Below the pieces are notes generated by a model that made no database searches, was not told where the DNA came from, and was given only the letters and a program-made list of their open reading frames with translations. This document shows positions 15,941 through 23,117 of a DNA stretch of 53,897 nt, one piece after another. Every line of letters begins with the position of its first letter. The stretch's first letter is position 1. Origin of the DNA: DASRAU01 sp035638075 (GTDB lineage Bacteria > Acidobacteriota > Polarisedimenticolia > Gp22-AA2); assembly GCA_035638075.1 (NCBI GenBank), contig DASRAU010000018.1, positions 1 to 53,897 on the forward strand. The letters are read 5' to 3'. Made by a program: the position numbers and the translations under genes.

Positions 15941-16318
15941 ATGGCCATCTCGGTCCGCACCCGCGGCGACGTCAGCATCGTCGAGATGACCGGGGAGTTC
16001 ACCCTCGGGACCGGAGGGCTGATGCACGCCCTCGACCTTCGCGGCCGGCGCCTCTCCGACCTCGGACAGACGCTGTCCCAGCTCCTCGACCAGGGTCGCG
16101 GCCGGATCCTGCTCGATCTCGCCCGGGTCTCCTTCTTCGACAGCGCCGGGCTCGGAGACCTGATCGCCTGCAAGAAGCGGACGGTCGAGCAGGGAGGCGA
16201 CATTCGCCTGCTCCATCCGAAGGGCAAGGTGCGCGAGCTCCTCGAGATGCTTTCATTGAGCAAGGTCTTCAGGATCTTCGACGACGAGAACGCCGCGGTC
16301 GCGTCGTTCGACACGTAG
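15941..16318 (+). CDS. STAS-domain anti-sigma-factor-antagonist-like protein, copy 2
   Basis: 125 residues, 23 bases after the first STAS gene and clearly its tandem duplicate. It has the same order of elements: MAISVRTRGDVSIVEMTG, LSQLLDQGRGRILLDLARVS, FDSAGLGDLIACKKRTVEQG and the shared C-terminus ASFDT. The phospho-acceptor Ser is kept. The two copies differ most in the loop before the first helix (here GTGGLMHALDLRGRRLSDL), where partner specificity may differ. The start is the ATG at 15941; the ribosome binding site is weak (CAGGAG about 14 bases upstream). It is probably co-transcribed with copy 1 and perhaps with the peptidase gene, which starts 32 bases later. Confidence 0.83.
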   Translation: MAISVRTRGDVSIVEMTGEFTLGTGGLMHALDLRGRRLSDLGQTLSQLLDQGRGRILLDLARVSFFDSAGLGDLIACKKRTVEQGGDIRLLHPKGKVRELLEMLSLSKVFRIFDDENAAVASFDT

Positions 16319-16350
16319 CCACCCGCCGCACACATTCCGGAGGTCTCGCG

Positions 16351-18522
16351 ATGCCTGCATCACGACGTCGAGCGCGGATCGATCGCCTGTCCATCCTGAT
16401 GCTGTGTCTCGCGTCGGCCGGCGCCCTCGCGACGACCGGGGCCGGCGCCGCGTCGCCGGAGCCCGAGATCAAGCCCGCGGTCGCTGCGAAGCCCGCGGTC
16501 GTCGCGAAGCTTCCTCCCCCGCCGGTCACGCGGCGCGATGACGTGAAGGAAACGCTGCACGGCGTCACCATCGTCGACCCGTACCGCTGGCTCGAGGATC
16601 AGAACGCCCCCGAGACGCGCGCCTGGATCGACGCGCAGAACAAGTACGCGCATTCCCTGCTCGATCCGCTGCCGATGCGGGGCGCGATCCGGGAGCGGCT
16701 CACCGCCCTGGCGCGCCAGGATGCGCAGTGGGCCCCGACCGAGCGGGGCGGGCGCTATTTCATCCAGAGGCGCCGCGCCGGGGACGATCTGCCGATCCTC
16801 TTCGTGCGCGACGGCCTCGACGGCAAGGAGGCGGTGCTCCTCGATCCGGCGCCGCTCAGCCCCGACCACACGACCAGCGTGTCGATCGAGGACCTCTCGA
16901 TGGACGGCGGGATGCTCGCGTACGGCGTCCGCACCGGGGGCGAGGACGAGACCGAGCTGCGCCTGCGGGACACGCGCACCTTCAAGGACCTGCCCGATCG
17001 CCTGCCGCGCGCCCTGTACCGCGGCGTGTCGCTGCGTCCGGACGGGAAGGGCTTCTACTATGCGCGGCAGAATCGGGCGACCGGCATCCGCATCCGTTAC
17101 CACGCGGTCGGGTCGCCCGTCGAGCGTGACACCGAGGTGTTCGGTTCCGGGTTCGGACCGACGGACTGGGTCGGCGCCACGGTCTCGGACAACGGACGCC
17201 ACCTGCTCCTGTCGGTGGCCCACGGGTGGGCCAGCAGCGAGGTGTACGTCCAGGAGCTCGATCCGCCCGGATCGGCGCGCCCGATCGTGCGCGGGCTCGA
17301 CGCGCACGTGCAGGCCGCCTTCGCGGGGGATCGGCTGATCGCCCAGACCGACTGGCAGGCCCCGACCGGCCGCATCGTGGAGATCGACCCCGCGCATCCG
17401 GAGCCCGGACACTGGCGCGACATCGTCCCGACCGGTCCGGACGCCATCGAAGGGATGGCGATCGCCGGCGGGCGGGTGATCGTCCACACGCTGCACGACG
17501 TGGCGGCGCGCCTGGACAGCTACACGCTCGACGGCAAGCGCGAAGGGGGCATCGCCCTGCCGGGTCCGGGGACGGTCGGGAACCTCACCGGCCGCTTCGA
17601 CTCCGACGAGGTCTTCTTCGACTTCCAGTCCTATACGACGCCGCCGTCGACGCTGCGCGCGTCGGTCGCGTCGCGCACCACGATCTCCTTCTGGCGGGCG
17701 GCGATCCCGTTCGAGCCGGATCGGTACGAGACGAAGCAGGTCTGGTACGACTCGAAGGACAGGACGAAGGTGCCGATGTTCCTCGTGCACCGGAAGGGGC
17801 TGGCGCTCGACGGCCGGGCGCCGGCGCTCCTCTACGGCTACGGCGGCTTCGCCGTCAGCATCACCCCGGCCTTCTCGAGCTCAACCGCCTGGTGGCTGGA
17901 GCAGGGGGGCGTCTATGCCGTGGCCAACATCCGGGGTGGCAGCGAATTCGGCGAGGCCTGGCACAAGGCGGGGATGCTGCAGAACAAGCAGAACGTCTTC
18001 GACGATTTCATCGCGGCGGCCCGCTGGCTCGTCGCGAACCACGTGACTTCGTCGGACAAGCTCGCCATCCGCGGCGCCAGCAACGGCGGACTCTTGATGG
18101 GGGCCGTGATGACGCAGCAGCCGGCGCTCTTCCGCGCTGTCCTGTGCGAGTTCCCCGACCTCGACATGCTCGGGTTCTACCGCTTCCCCAACAACAACCC
18201 GCCGGCCCTCCTCGAGTACGGCGACGCCTCGAAGCCGGACCAGTTCAAGTACCTGCAGGCCTACTCGCCGTACCAGAAGGTGACGCCCGGAACGGCCTAT
18301 CCCGCGGTCCTGTTCATGACCGGGGACGCCGACACCCGGGTGCCGCCGCTGCAGGCGCGCAAGATGACGGCGCGCATGCAGGCGGCGAGCACCTCGGGGC
18401 GGCCGGTGCTGCTCCTCTACGACACCAAGGCGGGACACGCCGGCGGCCGGCCCCTGGGAAAGATCGTCGAGGACCAGTCGCTGGAGCTGGCGTTCCTCGC
18501 CTCGCAGCTCGGGCTGCGTTAA
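16351..18522 (+). CDS. Prolyl oligopeptidase (S9A family), exported
   Basis: 723 residues; the ATG at 16351 has CCGGAGG at good spacing. It carries a signal peptide (LSILMLCLASAGALATTGAGA), a Pro/Ala linker and the typical family entry HGVTIVDPYRWLED. A seven-bladed propeller region (about residues 130-460) is followed by the alpha/beta hydrolase domain. The catalytic triad is visible: Ser577 in RGASNGGLLMG, Asp661 in DADTRVPP and His696 in KAGHAGG. Length and motifs are normal for S9A enzymes, which cut short peptides after proline. Periplasmic location is inferred from the signal peptide. The stop codon overlaps the stop of the opposite-strand gene at 18519-18522. Confidence 0.95.
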   Translation: MPASRRRARIDRLSILMLCLASAGALATTGAGAASPEPEIKPAVAAKPAVVAKLPPPPVTRRDDVKETLHGVTIVDPYRWLEDQNAPETRAWIDAQNKYAHSLLDPLPMRGAIRERLTALARQDAQWAPTERGGRYFIQRRRAGDDLPILFVRDGLDGKEAVLLDPAPLSPDHTTSVSIEDLSMDGGMLAYGVRTGGEDETELRLRDTRTFKDLPDRLPRALYRGVSLRPDGKGFYYARQNRATGIRIRYHAVGSPVERDTEVFGSGFGPTDWVGATVSDNGRHLLLSVAHGWASSEVYVQELDPPGSARPIVRGLDAHVQAAFAGDRLIAQTDWQAPTGRIVEIDPAHPEPGHWRDIVPTGPDAIEGMAIAGGRVIVHTLHDVAARLDSYTLDGKREGGIALPGPGTVGNLTGRFDSDEVFFDFQSYTTPPSTLRASVASRTTISFWRAAIPFEPDRYETKQVWYDSKDRTKVPMFLVHRKGLALDGRAPALLYGYGGFAVSITPAFSSSTAWWLEQGGVYAVANIRGGSEFGEAWHKAGMLQNKQNVFDDFIAAARWLVANHVTSSDKLAIRGASNGGLLMGAVMTQQPALFRAVLCEFPDLDMLGFYRFPNNNPPALLEYGDASKPDQFKYLQAYSPYQKVTPGTAYPAVLFMTGDADTRVPPLQARKMTARMQAASTSGRPVLLLYDTKAGHAGGRPLGKIVEDQSLELAFLASQLGLR

Positions 18523-18902
18523 GACGTTTTCTCGTCGAGCGTGAGCGTGGCGACCTTGATGGTGTCGCCCTGGCGCTCGCCGGTCACCGTGGCGCGGATG
18601 TGGTCGGTCTTCTTCGTTCCCTTGATGGCGGCTTCCGCCAGCTTGTTCCCCGCCTCGTCGAGCTTGAGCCAGGTGCCGTCGGCGGCGTAGATCCCGAAGC
18701 CGTTCTTCGAGCACTGCAGGGCGCACTTCGTGGTGTGGGCATCCGGATCGCTCTTCACCCGCGAGGCGCACTGCGTGTCCACGAGCGACACGCCCTTCCA
18801 GGTCTCGGCCGCCAGGGCGGGCACGGCCGCCAGGAAGAGCACCGCCGCCATCGCCAGCGCGGCGGTCACGTTTCTGTTCGGATTGGACGGCGATTCTCTC
18901 AT
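18519..18902 (-). CDS. Small exported Cys-containing protein, unknown function
   Basis: 127 residues; the ATG at 18902 is preceded by GGAGG at a 5-base spacing, which is why it is preferred over an ATG four codons earlier. A signal peptide (AALAMAAVLFLAAVPALA) precedes a domain of ~100 residues opening WKGVSLVDTQCASRV, with three cysteines spaced C-x13-C-x3-C (HTTKCALQC), then GFGIYAADGTWLKLDEAGN and short beta strands. It resembles a widespread family of small secreted proteins of Acidobacteriota in which a Trp-Gly-x-[IV]-x-D-x-x-C start is followed by CAxxC and a 'D-G-K-x-Y-K-[IL]-D' strand; no function is known to me. Its stop overlaps the convergent peptidase stop. Confidence 0.7.
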   Translation of the reverse strand: MRESPSNPNRNVTAALAMAAVLFLAAVPALAAETWKGVSLVDTQCASRVKSDPDAHTTKCALQCSKNGFGIYAADGTWLKLDEAGNKLAEAAIKGTKKTDHIRATVTGERQGDTIKVATLTLDEKTS

Positions 18903-19036
18903 TCGGTCCTCCATCCTCTTTATTCGTGGGGATTGGAGGCAGCCTGACCCGGCTCGGGGCCCGGCCGCCCCGATTCTCAGGCGGCGTTGACGCGGCGGCG
19001 ACCCGCCTCGAAAAAGGACCGAACCCGGAGAGAGAG

Positions 19037-19357
19037 ATGTTCGATCAGGAGATCCGAACCCTGCTGGAGGCGGCGATCGACGCCCTCCCCGCCGATCACC
19101 GTTCCGTCTTCACCCTGCGGGAGGTCGAGGGGCTCGACACCGCCGAGACCGCCCGCTGTCTCGACGTGAGCGAGGATGTGGTGAAGACCCGGCTGCACCG
19201 CGCGCGCGCCCGGATCCGCGAGGAACTGTACCGGCGCGCCGGCTCCACCAGCGCCGCGGCCTTCCAGTTCCACCTGTCGCGCTGCGACCGGGTGGTGGAC
19301 GCCGTCTTCGCCCGCATCGCGGGCGGCGCGGGGCGGACGCTCGACTCGTCCGACTAG
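19037..19357 (+). CDS. Sigma-70 region 4-only protein (truncated or orphan ECF-type sigma factor)
   Basis: 106 residues from the ATG at 19037, with GGAG 5 bases upstream. The protein consists of the ECF sigma region-4 helix-turn-helix: LPADHRSVFTLREVEGLDTA, ETARCLDVSEDVVKTRLHRA, then a tail with FHLSRCDRVVDAVFARI, common to this ECF type. Region 2 (core RNA polymerase and -10 binding) is absent. The 134 bases upstream cannot encode it, and beyond that lies a gene on the other strand. It may be a decayed sigma factor or a DNA-binding regulator derived from one. Its stop overlaps the convergent MscS stop by four bases. Confidence 0.75.
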   Translation: MFDQEIRTLLEAAIDALPADHRSVFTLREVEGLDTAETARCLDVSEDVVKTRLHRARARIREELYRRAGSTSAAAFQFHLSRCDRVVDAVFARIAGGAGRTLDSSD

Positions 19358-20250
19358 GCGCCCATCCGGGGCGGCGCGTCCAGCAGCCGCACCGTCGTCA
19401 CCGGGACGGGGCGGCCGATCTTTTCCTTCACGAGCGCATCCCGCACCGCGGCGATCGCCTCGTCTCGCGCCTGCGGCAGCAGGAGCGTCTCGGCCCAGAC
19501 GGTGATCGACCACTTCAGCCCGCCTTCCGCGAAATCGACGAGGAGCGCCACCGGGGCCGGATCGCGGACGGCGGAGGCGCAGCCGGCGCAGGCGCGCTGC
19601 AGGGTCTCCCGCACCCTCGCGACGTCGCTTTCGGGAGCGACGACCGTGAAGAAGGTGGTCGATCGCTTCGGGTTGAGGGTGCTGTTCTCGATCACCTTGC
19701 CGAAGATGGAGTTGTTCGGCATCAGGATGCGCCGGTTGTCCGGCGTGTTCAGCGTGGTCGAGAAGAGCTGGATCTCCTCGACGATGCCGGAGACCCCGTC
19801 CACCGCGATGGTGTCCCCTCCCTTGAAGGGGCGGGTGATCAGGAGCATCAGCCCCGCCGCTCCGTTCGACAGCGCCCCCTGGCTCGCCAGGCCCACCGCG
19901 AGGCCCCCCGCGCCGAGCAGCGCCGCGAAGGCGGTGATGTTGATCCCCAGGAGGGGAGCGCAGCTCAGGACCGCCAGGATCAGCACGGCGTAGCGCGAGG
20001 CGTTCGCTCCGAACTTGGCGATCGTCGGCTCGACGCCGGCGCGCGCCAGGGCCGCCAGCACCACGCGCCGCGTCCAGCGCGACACGATCGAGGCGATGAT
20101 CAGGATGACGACGGCGCCGAGGAATCGGAAGCCGTACTGCGCCAGGAGCTTCGCGCAGTAGTCCCAGAGATCGCTCACCCAGTCGCGCGCCTGGTCCACG
20201 TGCTCGGCGACGGTCGCCGCCGCGGCGGGATCGGTCGGTCCGGCCTGCAT
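19354..20250 (-). CDS. MscS-family mechanosensitive channel
   Basis: 298 residues. Three hydrophobic segments lie in the first ~150 residues (FRFLGAVVILIIASIVSRW; YAVLILAVLSCAPLLGI; and the pore-lining AFAALLGAGGLAVGLASQGA). They are followed by the MscS beta domain RPFKGGDTIAVDGVSGIVEE, with LMPNNSIFGKVIENST typical of the family. The C-terminal alpha/beta domain is short. Expected role: release of solutes on hypo-osmotic shock. The ATG at 20250 has GGAGGAGAAG just upstream. It is transcribed away from the nine-gene operon starting at 20589. Confidence 0.9.
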   Translation of the reverse strand: MQAGPTDPAAAATVAEHVDQARDWVSDLWDYCAKLLAQYGFRFLGAVVILIIASIVSRWTRRVVLAALARAGVEPTIAKFGANASRYAVLILAVLSCAPLLGINITAFAALLGAGGLAVGLASQGALSNGAAGLMLLITRPFKGGDTIAVDGVSGIVEEIQLFSTTLNTPDNRRILMPNNSIFGKVIENSTLNPKRSTTFFTVVAPESDVARVRETLQRACAGCASAVRDPAPVALLVDFAEGGLKWSITVWAETLLLPQARDEAIAAVRDALVKEKIGRPVPVTTVRLLDAPPRMGA

Positions 20251-20588
20251 GACTTCTCCTCCGAGGGATCGGTTCGGCCCCTTCTACCTCCGCGCCCGCG
20301 GATCGTCAACAGGCCGTCCCCAACCCCGGCGGCGGGCCGTCGGAATCGCCCCGGGACGGCGGCGGACCGACCCGCCGATTACCAAACGGGGGGACAGCGA
20401 TCACCGGATCGTGGCGCGGCGTGCGGAATCTCGACGCAAGGCCCGCCAGTAGGCCATTTCAGCGTGATCGACTCTGGCAGGAACCTTGCTCTGGGAGCGG
20501 AGGCCGCAGCCGGCGGTGAGAACGCCCGGCCGGGCGAGCGAGTTCGATTTCGTGCTCGACCCGGGTCGTGGCGGAGGGGAGGAACGGC
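20251..20588. other. 338-base divergent intergenic region
   Basis: This is the longest gene-free stretch. Near the left edge is the GGAGGAG ribosome binding site of the MscS gene; near the right edge GGGGAGG precedes the ATG at 20589. The only strong signal inside is the -24/-12 element at 20475-20490. No tRNA, small ORF with a ribosome binding site, or long inverted repeat was found. Confidence 0.6.
20475..20490 (+). promoter_or_regulatory. Sigma-54 (-24/-12) promoter of the TPR/ExbBD/AgmX operon
   Basis: TGGCAGG-AACC-TTGCT matches the sigma-54 consensus TGGCACG-N4-TTGCW at 11 of 12 positions, with exactly 10 bases between the GG and GC doublets. The transcript would start near 20502, about 87 bases before the ATG at 20589. 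Such a promoter requires an enhancer-binding activator, which is not encoded in the window. Confidence 0.7.
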
Positions 20589-21155
20589 ATGGCGGAACGT
20601 GTTCATTCCAAGCGCCCGGGGGCAATCGCCCCGCGGGTCCTCGTCGTTGCGCTGCTCTGTGGCCTGACCGGCGTCGCCGGCGGCGCGGAGCAGAAGCCGA
20701 CCGACAAGCAGCAGATGCGCGGCCTCGACGAGCAGATCCAGGAGGTCAAGTCCGACGTCCTCTCGATCGCCGCCGAGCTGAGCCAGCTCGAGGAGAAGCT
20801 CCTGTATCCCTCGGGCACGCAGGTCGCGGTCTTCATCGCCATCGCGTCGAAGGACACGATGCGGCTCGACTCCGTGAAGCTGACGATCGACGGCCAGCTC
20901 GCGGCGCAGTCGATCTACACGGCCAAGGAGCTCGAGGCGCTCCGCAAAGGCGGCGTGCAGCGGCTCTACGTCGGCAACGTCGCCACGGGCGATCACCAGA
21001 TCGAGGTGCTCGCCGAGGGCAAGCGCGACAGCGGCGCCGATTTCAGCCGCACGGAGCGCTTCCCCTTCCGCAAGGACGTCAAGCCGAAGCTCCTGGCGCT
21101 GACGCTCGGCGGCACCGGCGCGGGCAACCCGCCCATCACTTTCGGAGAGTGGTGA
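20589..21155 (+). CDS. Exported coiled-coil protein, first gene of the TPR/ExbBD operon
   Basis: 188 residues; the ATG at 20589 has GGGAGG 6 bases upstream. A signal peptide (VLVVALLCGLTGVAGG) precedes a coiled coil (MRGLDEQIQEVKSDVLSIAA and on, about residues 38-75). The rest is a beta-rich domain (VAVFIAIASKDTMRLDSVKL, then RLYVGNVATGDHQIEVLAEG). I recognise no named family. In related clusters of Myxococcota and Acidobacteriota a protein of this layout often opens the operon. It is probably periplasmic and may be a structural partner of the ExbB/ExbD complex. Three bases separate it from the next gene. Confidence 0.75.
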   Translation: MAERVHSKRPGAIAPRVLVVALLCGLTGVAGGAEQKPTDKQQMRGLDEQIQEVKSDVLSIAAELSQLEEKLLYPSGTQVAVFIAIASKDTMRLDSVKLTIDGQLAAQSIYTAKELEALRKGGVQRLYVGNVATGDHQIEVLAEGKRDSGADFSRTERFPFRKDVKPKLLALTLGGTGAGNPPITFGEW

Positions 21156-21158
21156 AGG

Positions 21159-23117
21159 ATGCGCAAGGCGCCCTGGCGGATCGTCGGACTCGGCCTCCTG
21201 CTGGGGCTCGCGGTCCGTCCGTCCTCAGGCGCCCCCGCCCCGCCGGATCCCGGCCTCAAGGATCTCTACTTCGGCGAGGCGCTCTATCACGCGTACCAGG
21301 GACAGTTCTTCGACGCCATCCAGAGGCTCGACACCGAGCTCGGCCAGTACCGCGGGCTCGACGAGCCGCTGCGTGACCCGCTCCACTTCCACGTCCACGA
21401 CGCGGAGTTCTCGGTCGGCGACTTCGAGCTCGACTACCGCATGCACCACAAGGCGGGCCGCGCCATCAAGGCGGTCCTCGAGGGCGCGGTGGACGAGTCG
21501 GTGCGCAACGAGGCCGCCTTCCGCCTCGCCCGCATCCATTTCCAGAAAGACCAGTTCGACGACGCGCAGCAGGCGCTCGACCGGATCAAGGGGACGGTGC
21601 CGGAGGCGATCCGCGACGACCTCGAGCTGCTGCGGGCGAACGTCGCCATGGCGAACGGCCGGCCCGCCGACGCCGTCCGGGTGCTGAAGCAGGCGCACGC
21701 GGGCGACGCGGACGCCGGGTTCACCGCCTACAACCTCGGGATCGCACTGTTCCAGGACGGGCGAACGCCCGACGCCGTCGACCAGCTCGACCATGCCGGT
21801 GTGCTGGCCGCGCGCGACGACGCCGGCTTCGCCATCCGCGACAAGTCCAACCTCGTGCTCGGGGCCATGCTGTTCGAGGCGGGATCGCTCGGACGCGCCA
21901 GGCAGGCGCTCGACCGCGTCCGCCTCGAGGGACCGTTCTCCAACCAGGCGCTGCTGCGCGCCGGATGGGCCGAGGCCAGCGCCGGGCAGTTCGATCGCGC
22001 TCTCGTGCCGTGGAGCATCCTGGTGAACCGCGACCCGACGGATCCCGCGGTCCAGGAAGCCGTGCTGGCCGTCCCGCACGCCTACGCCAGCCTGAACCTC
22101 CACGGACGCGCCGCTCTTCTCTACGGGCAGGCGCTCCAGACGCTCGGCGGCCAGATCGACAAGGTGGACGCCTCGATCGCCAGCATCCGGGCGGGGCGGT
22201 TCCTCGCGGCGCTGGTGCGCGAGGAGAGCCGGCAGGACGACACCTGGGTGATCCGCCTGCGCAGCCTGCCCGGCGCGCCCGAGACCTATTACCTGATGGA
22301 GCTGATGGCGTCGCACGATTTCCAGACGGCGCTGCACAACTACCTCGATCTCGAGGACCTGCAGGATCGGCTCGGCGGTTGGAAGACCGGGCTCGACGCC
22401 TTCGAGGACCTCGTCCGGCTGCGCGGGAAGAACTACGAGCCGCTGCTGCCCGAGGTGGACGCGCGCTTCCGCTCGCTCGACTCGCGGATGCGCCTGCGGC
22501 TGGAGCAGAAGCGGCACCTCGGCGAGCGCCTGCAGCAGATGCTGACCGCGCCGCGGCCGGAGCTCCTGGCCACGGCCGACGAGCGGATCGCCTCGGAGTC
22601 CCTCGACCGCATGGAGAAGGCGCTCGGCCGGTCAAACCGCCCGGACGTCGCCACGCTGCGCACCCGCATCGGCCGGCTGCGCGCGGTGCTCGCCTACACG
22701 CTGCGGACCCAGTACGACGATCGGCTGACCGCTGCCTGGACGCACCTCAACGAGCTGAACCGGCAGGTCGAAGCCCTCCAGAGGACGTACGACTCCTTCG
22801 TCCGCGCGCGCCAGGCGGCGACGCACAGCTACGCCGGCTACGACGAGACGATCGGCAGGCTGCGGGTCCGAGTGGGCGAGGCGCGGCTCCAGGTGGACAC
22901 CCTGCGGGCGCAGCAGGGCCGGCTGATCGAGATGGTCGCCCTCAACCAGCTCCAGGCCCGCCGCGAGCACCTGGTGGAGCAGCAGGCCCAGGCGCGTTTC
23001 GCAGTCGCCGACAGCTACGACCGCGCCGCGCGCGCCTCGACGGGCCCGGACCAGCCGCAGGCTCCAGCCAAAACGGAACCGCCGCAGGCCCCGGCCAAGG
23101 CGGAGGAGCCGCACTGA
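21159..23117 (+). CDS. Large exported TPR protein with C-terminal coiled coil
   Basis: 652 residues. A signal peptide (LGLLLGLAVRPSSG) is followed by an opening typical of this operon type (DLYFGEALYHAYQGQFFDAI). TPR-like helical pairs fill about residues 25-330 (for example AFRLARIHFQKDQFDDAQQA and TAYNLGIALFQDGRTPDAVD). A second helical region and a long coiled coil follow at about 460-620 (LNELNRQVEALQRTYDSFVR; QARREHLVEQQAQARFAVAD). The tail is a Pro/Ala/Lys linker. Probable periplasmic scaffold. Its TGA shares one base with the next ATG (TGATG), so translation is coupled. Confidence 0.85.
   Translation: MRKAPWRIVGLGLLLGLAVRPSSGAPAPPDPGLKDLYFGEALYHAYQGQFFDAIQRLDTELGQYRGLDEPLRDPLHFHVHDAEFSVGDFELDYRMHHKAGRAIKAVLEGAVDESVRNEAAFRLARIHFQKDQFDDAQQALDRIKGTVPEAIRDDLELLRANVAMANGRPADAVRVLKQAHAGDADAGFTAYNLGIALFQDGRTPDAVDQLDHAGVLAARDDAGFAIRDKSNLVLGAMLFEAGSLGRARQALDRVRLEGPFSNQALLRAGWAEASAGQFDRALVPWSILVNRDPTDPAVQEAVLAVPHAYASLNLHGRAALLYGQALQTLGGQIDKVDASIASIRAGRFLAALVREESRQDDTWVIRLRSLPGAPETYYLMELMASHDFQTALHNYLDLEDLQDRLGGWKTGLDAFEDLVRLRGKNYEPLLPEVDARFRSLDSRMRLRLEQKRHLGERLQQMLTAPRPELLATADERIASESLDRMEKALGRSNRPDVATLRTRIGRLRAVLAYTLRTQYDDRLTAAWTHLNELNRQVEALQRTYDSFVRARQAATHSYAGYDETIGRLRVRVGEARLQVDTLRAQQGRLIEMVALNQLQARREHLVEQQAQARFAVADSYDRAARASTGPDQPQAPAKTEPPQAPAKAEEPH

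Noticed and set aside
18926..19036. A longer form of the sigma-like gene starting at 18926
   Set aside because: The extra 37 residues show no sigma region 2 features, and the ATG at 19037 has the better ribosome binding site.
20431..20455. GACGCAAGGCC... resembling a GEMM core in the sigma-54 promoter region
   Set aside because: No GGCAAA block or GAAA-capped helix upstream, and it lies upstream of the predicted transcript start.
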